Positions 58,899-64,000 of a stretch of DNA of 64,000 bases are shown piece after piece (positions within the stretch are counted from its first letter, which is position 1; every line of letters begins with the position of its first letter). Origin of the DNA: Thamnaconus septentrionalis. Taxonomy: Eukaryota > Chordata > Actinopteri > Tetraodontiformes > Monacanthidae. The position numbers and the translations under genes are program-made. The notes under the pieces were generated by a model. It was not told the origin of the DNA, searched no databases, and saw only the letters and a list, made by a program, of their open reading frames with translations. The stretch is from NCBI GenBank assembly GCA_009823395.1, contig CM020512.1, forward strand, positions 12,573,405 to 12,637,404, read 5' to 3'.

Positions 58899-61800
58899 TC
58901 AGGTGCAGATAAAGCAGCCGATGTAGCTCCAGAACCGCTGCAGGAGGAGCAGGAAAGCCAACAGGTAGAAGAGCACAGTGACGGCCTGCAGGGGGAGACG
59001 TTCAACATCAGCAGCCACCAGGTGGCAGTGTTACAGTATTGCTGGAAATAAATCGAGGCCACAGATTAATGTGCTAACTAACATACATCTGCGCCACCTG
59101 CTGGTTGAAATGTTTAAAAAACGTGAATTATTTTTCTGTTTGTCGTCGGTGGTTTGATCTGAGTCTACCTGCTGTGGGTTCAAACCCGTCTGGTCCTCAC
59201 AGGTGCCTCCTTCTTTGTCCATGTGTAGAGCTTCACCTCCTTCCATCTCCTCTCTCTCCACCTCCACATCCTCCTCATCTTCCTCCTTCCTCCTCCTCCT
59301 CCTCCTCCTCCTTTTTGTTTTTCTGATGGGAACCTCCAACCTGGAGGTCATGGTGGCCAGCCTCTCCCTGTAGGACTGCCCCTTCAGCCGGAGTGGAGGA
59401 TGCAGCAGCAGCAGCAGTTGGCACTGGTTCCACTGGTTCTACTGGTTCTTGTGGTTCTACCTGGGCTGGAACTGGTTCTGTCTCAGACTCCTGGACATGT
59501 TCTGAGGGGTCCAGGATGGGTTCTGGGTCTGTATTTTGCTCGGAGTGCTCCTTGGGTTCCTCAGGTTCCTCTTCTGGCTCCACCTCTGCTTCTGGGGGAA
59601 CATCTGGCAGGCACAAACATGCAAAAGGAAACAAATAGTTTCATGAAATGAAATCTTGAAATCACTGAGTATGTGTGTGTGTGTCTTGTGGCGCTCACTT
59701 GAGATGAAGTCGATGCTCCTTAGCGCCCTCTCCTGGCAGCTGAAGTCATATCTGTAGGTTTTCATTCTCTCAGACGGAGGTTTGAGGGCGTCGGTGGGTT
59801 GGACGCTGCTCTCCGCCGCCGCCACCACTCTGAGGCGAGCAGCCAATTACAGCTCAGTAAAGCCCAAACACACGCACACACACAGCAGAACCACACGTCC
59901 CTTCAGGATACTCACTTCCTGATTAGCTCCTTGGAATTCTGAGTACAAAAGAAGGGCAAAGATCAGTTTGGACTTACACTGAAAACAGCCTGCTGCCCCC
60001 TGCTGGCTGGCTGCAGTGTTGCTTCTGAGCTCTACCATCAATCAATCAACTTTTATTTTTACAGAAGAGTGAAGAGAGCCCCCACCTGGATGAAGGCCGC
60101 CATGTCAGGGTCGTCCACGTTGCTGGCCGCGGCCTCCAGCAGCTTCCTGTTGGCCTCCACGCCGCCTTCGTAGCCGCGCATCAGTGCCTGGATGCGGCCG
60201 ACCTTCTCCTCCTCGTCGGCGGTGATCTGCCTTGTCATCGCCTTTTAGTTTTTTTCCACCGCCGTGGTGACGGCAACAATAACGACACACAAAAAAACAG
60301 CAACACAACACAATCAACATAATCAACCAACACTTTCAGTTAACCGAACCAGGTTGAGGTTCAAACTGCAGCGTTTGACTAAATTTGTGTGCACAGGAGA
60401 TGCGCTTTTGCGTTGCATTTCCAAAGCAGCACAACACACAAACGCACACACTCACATACACTGACCTTCTGTCGCTCCTCCAGGAGAGAACACACTCGCT
60501 GGAGGTCGTCACACACACTCTGCCGCTGAGTCTTGCAGCCCTCCTGTGTGAACAAACAAACACACACACACTCCTGTTGAGCGGTCACACAGACAGCAAA
60601 ACACTGGTAGCTCCGCCCCCCACCTCACCTGGATACTCCTGCAGGTGTCCTCCAGCTGCTCCACCACCAGCTGCACCTGCTGGTTGAACCCCAGCAGAGA
60701 CTGGAGCTCCTCCCTCAGCTCCGTCTGCCAACCAACCAGTGAACGGGTTACATGTAACATTGTTATGTAATTTAATTAGAAACTAAAGATCATTGTGATC
60801 AGTTACATTAATGGAAAAAATGGGTAACTTGTGGAATTATTCATGGTCACAATTATAATTTCATCATACCAATTTTACATTAAAAAAAAGAGGGGGTTTA
60901 TGTTTTATTTTTTTTGTTGCTTTGCTTGGTTTCCTCATGCTTTTGGCACGAGCACCCTCCTTTTCGGTTTCCCTCCACAGACAGAAATACAGAGAGTTTG
61001 ATACTATTTTGATGTTTCTGATTGGTTCTCCTGTCAGTTTGGGAATTGCAGCGCCCCCTATCACTCAGTTGAATTGTCCCCCTCTGTATTGAGTCCTGTC
61101 AGAAACTCATCACTGCCAGGTCTAAACAGTTGAGAGCATACAAATGTAATCAAATGTAATTAGTAACACTTAGTACTAGACTACACATTTGCCTTTGCAA
61201 AGAAATCTTCCCAACACTGCAACCAACACAACCAGCAGCACTTTCAGGTGTGTGTGTGTGTGTGTGTGTGTGAGGACCTTCTTCTGCTGGTAGACGTGGG
61301 TCAGCGGAGCCACCTCACAGCTCTGATGAGCACCGAACACCTTGCAGAGGGAACAGGTGGGAACCTGGCAGCTGAGGCAGTAGATGTTCACCTTCTCCCC
61401 CTTGTGGTCCAAACACAAGGCCTGGGCAGGAGGAGCAGCTGCAGGTGAGGGCGGCCTGGAGAGAACACAGGGCCACAACTGCTCTAACAAACACGCGTCA
61501 TCACACCTTCACATGTGTTCCATCAACCAATGCTGGGCTGTCGGGGCTTGATTTTTCCATGATTTTCATATGAAGATGTATGTATATGTATATGTATGTA
61601 TTTGGTGGACTTATTAAAACTTTGTTGAGGAATCTCCTAAAATCGCCTTAACGATGAGATAAATGCTCTGGTAGTGTTGTTGGTTGTTGGTAAGTGTTGC
61701 TCGACTAGGTCAGCTATATGAAGGTGATGTAATCAGTAAGTGTGATTCTCTATGGATTCTCGAGCCTTAGTGTCATATTGAGGATATTACGAGGTGTATC

Positions 61801-62067
61801 AATTTCGGGTGGACTAAATATGACATCACTGATGGCCTAGGTGTGAAATGCACAGCCCGCCACTGCCATTAACTCACCTGGCGGTGTTGCACTCGTCCAC
61901 TTCCTGTTTGTAGGCGTCGATGATGTTCTCAACCAGCAGGTTGCGCTGCAGGCCGTACACGCCGTGGCGGTCCAGCACCACTTCCTGTCTGCAGGTGGGA
62001 CAGCGGAAGCGGCCGCTGTTCACTGTCATGGTGGTGCGGGCCTGGAACAAGGAGGGCTGCACGCACG

Positions 62068-62113
<46 letters not shown>

Positions 62114-63685
62114 ATCCAGAAATAGTGGCTGCTAATCAGCAGCAGCTGCTGGTGAGCCGGCGGAGGATCAACGAGACAAACGCCACAACGTCACAACACA
62201 ACCACAACACAACAGCCGACTGACACACACACACACACCAGCACCCCAGCCTCCAATATAGCAGCCCATTCATTTCAATGAAGTTGCAAGCTAGCATGGT
62301 TTGCTAGCTCATACCCCAATGAGTTTTTATCTTCCAGGTTATTTCCATATTATGCATTATTAGCAGTAGTGTAATTTCCCAACATGCCTCTGTAACAGAC
62401 GTTGATACGTCAGGATGCATCAGCCAATCAGGACAAGCACCACGTACGACACCGTGAGGTCACGCTGGGAATATAAAACTCATTTCTGGGGATTTTCTGG
62501 CCTTTATAAATTTTTAGAAATATTAAAAGTCCAGGACTTAAAAATCTAGAATAGAAAAATTTATTATGAACTGTGTTTCAGGTCAAAGGTCGTCCTGTCA
62601 GCCATTTAAAAGGCCTTTATTTTTGTATTGCAGTATTGCTGCAGTACCTTAAATGGCCACTAGAAAGAAATTGCAACGTAGCCATATTTCCAGTCTGGTA
62701 TCCAGTTCTTATATCCATGACAAACACACTAGGACAGGGTTTTTCAACCTTAGATATAGCCTCTTAATTTATTTAGACTCACTCAGTGTGAAACCTGGGA
62801 AACTTGTTTAGATGCAAACAAAGCAGATATCCAGGAAGGAAACTAGGCCTACATTCATTTTAAAGCAATCATCCCTACAATGGAATGGTATAATTTTTTT
62901 AGACCAATTTAGTGAAATTTTTCACAACACCTCACATTATCTCACGGTACACTGGTGTGCTGTGGCCAACTGGTTCACTCCTGCCTTAGAGTCAAAACAA
63001 CACCGTGTTGTCAACTTTTCACTGCAGTTTAGAAAAACATCAAAGAAATATATTTGTGTAAAAATGATTTAAAAGAAATATGAAAAGCATCCCTGTTCAT
63101 GTGACCTGTTCCTGGTAAATCAGGTGACATGACTGCTGCGAAAGCAAAAGTTTAATTCACGGCGGCCTCCAGTTCCACTTGTCAAAGGTCACCATGTACT
63201 GTGTGCGTGCGTGTGTGTGTGTGTGTGTGTCTCTTGGGTTTCCAGCTCACATTTTACAAACCTGCAAACCGACACGTGCAAACAACCTGCCACATAATCA
63301 CACAACCCCACAACCACACACACACACACACACACACGGACAAACACTGGGGAATTCTGGAGGTGTAATGTTTATGGTGAACTGTCCCTTTGTGAAGTCA
63401 CACAGGGAGAAGAACAATGGCAGTGAATGTAGGTCAGGACAGTGGAACATCTCCATTACCTCCTGTTTTAGACACAGATAATCCACAGTGCTCACACGAA
63501 CGCGCACACGCACGCACACACACACCTGGTAGAGCTCGTTGGCACACTTCCTGCACAGGTTGTGCTGACAGGGCAGGATGACTACAGGCTTCTGGAACAG
63601 CTGCAGGCAGATGGGGCAGATCAGCTGCTTCTGCAACGTCGCCAGGTCGGACGTGGTCTCCACCTGCTGGGGTCAGTCACACAGG

Positions 63686-63729
<44 letters not shown>

Positions 63730-63854
63730 CACGGACCATCTTGAAGCTCCTACAGCAGCATCAGATAGAACATCTCCTCAGAAGGAGAGCCTCACACCAG
63801 CCATCAGGAGCTTCGTGTTGGAGCTCAGGGCTGCTCACCCACCTTCTTCTCCAT
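58899..63854 (-). CDS. MuRF-like TRIM E3 ubiquitin ligase with C-terminal hydrophobic helix
   Basis: Minus-strand exons: 63843-63854 (MEKK), 63526-63663, 61878-62041, 61278-61455, 60629-60724, 60466-60543, 60086-60241, 59916-59938, 59699-59829, 59169-59603 and 58899-58985; about 498 residues. RING is about 20-72 (CPIC...CQHNLCRKC...CPTC, then [18 protein letters not shown]). B-box2 is about 119-158 ([26 protein letters not shown]). A coiled coil and a COS-box-like segment ([15 protein letters not shown]) follow, then an acidic Glu/Pro region. The last exon reads [19 protein letters not shown], a predicted membrane helix ending nine residues before the stop. The family is TRIM54/55/63 (MuRF), RING E3 ligases of striated muscle. 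Those lack a membrane helix as far as I know, so this may be the separate fish gene called trim101 (name from memory, unverified). The acidic exon has a +1 frame conflict at a GAG/AGG tract. METTSD at 63663 is not an ATG start: the codon is GTG after an acceptor. Confidence 0.85.
60745..61222 (-). mobile_element. Dispersed repeat family E in TRIM intron 4
   Basis: Shares 'gtggaattattcatggtcac', 'tttctgattggttctcctg' and 'ttgcagcgccccctatcact' with the copies at 15390-15933 and 39108-39540. It ends near 'aatcttcccaacactgc'. Non-coding. Confidence 0.7.
62055..62111. repeat. (CA)n/(CACG)n microsatellite in TRIM intron 2
   Basis: A CACG then CA tract just upstream (gene orientation) of TRIM exon 3. 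A similar GT tract lies in intron 1 at about 63690-63728. Confidence 0.9.
62112..63520. other. TRIM intron 2, no additional gene
   Basis: Contains a family F repeat copy (about 62360-62650) and short CA tracts near 63200-63340. No exon or RNA gene was recognised. Confidence 0.5.
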
Positions 63855-64000
63855 CTCCTGAGGGTCCCTGGAGGATCCTCCTCCTCCTCTTCCTCCTGCG
63901 TCACGGCTCCCTGCTGTCTCCACGGCGAGTCACATGATCCTCCTCCTCCTCAAGAAGAATCAGATCCCGCTGGACTTTATTAGTTCACAGCTCAGGGTCT
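63855..64000 (-). other. 5' flank/UTR of the TRIM gene
   Basis: Upstream of the MEKK start on the minus strand. It is rich in GAGGAGGA and has no recognisable TATA box in the 146 bp available. The transcription start may lie outside the window. Confidence 0.35.

Noticed and set aside
63526..63663. Start of the TRIM protein at METTSD (63663)
   Set aside because: The codon there is GTG directly following an AG acceptor. The ATG with MEKK at 63854 joined by splicing is the better start.

Overview
This window is nuclear DNA from a ray-finned fish, most likely a teleost. The evidence is vertebrate gene families with short introns and GT-AG splice sites, very dense CA/GT microsatellites, and many copies of hAT-like and other inverted-repeat elements typical of teleosts. 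Nothing looks bacterial, viral or plasmid-borne. The species cannot be named from the sequence alone.

From left to right: 1-6222 is a long upstream intron or flank full of simple repeats, including about 1.2 kb of (CAT)n. 6223-9441 (+) holds the last six coding exons of a NOL4/NOL4L-family gene, followed by about 4.5 kb of probable 3' UTR. 14284-15935 is transposon-derived. 16476-24571 (+) is a complete eight-exon srms-like non-receptor tyrosine kinase. 27732-33103 (+) is a second complete eight-exon kinase of the same architecture, ptk6-like. Between them lies a nested transposon. 33.1-42.2 kb is repeat-rich, with a few well-spliced but unrecognised exon-like segments. 42201-43534 (-) is ppdpf, with a non-coding first exon and a TATA box near 44660. 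Two tRNA genes (Ser-AGA on -, Glu-CTC on +) lie at 45.5-45.8 kb. 47966-57613 (-) is tpd52l2 in nine exons. 58899-63854 (-) is a MuRF-like TRIM gene in eleven exons, with an unusual C-terminal hydrophobic helix.

The tandem srms-ptk6 pair, with ppdpf convergent to it, matches the order PPDPF-PTK6-SRMS on human 20q13.33 as I remember it; TPD52L2 and NOL4L are also human chromosome 20 genes. This is a conserved vertebrate block rather than an operon. The genes do not form one pathway: two SH3-SH2-kinase signalling enzymes, a nuclear protein, a small differentiation factor, a coiled-coil vesicle-trafficking adaptor and a RING E3 ligase.

The observations most worth following up are: (1) the MuRF-like TRIM with a predicted tail anchor, a +1 frame conflict in its acidic exon and a phase-compatible alternative last exon; (2) the nested inverted-repeat element at 26334-27150, with iterated palindromic ACGT motifs and a helix-turn-helix transposase remnant; (3) a Gly-to-Ala change in the ptk6 glycine loop and loss of the C-terminal tyrosine; (4) microsatellite-derived coding tracts in the nol4l gene; (5) exon-like segments at 35.5-38.3 kb that I could not identify. 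All exon boundaries were read by eye from splice sites and phase.
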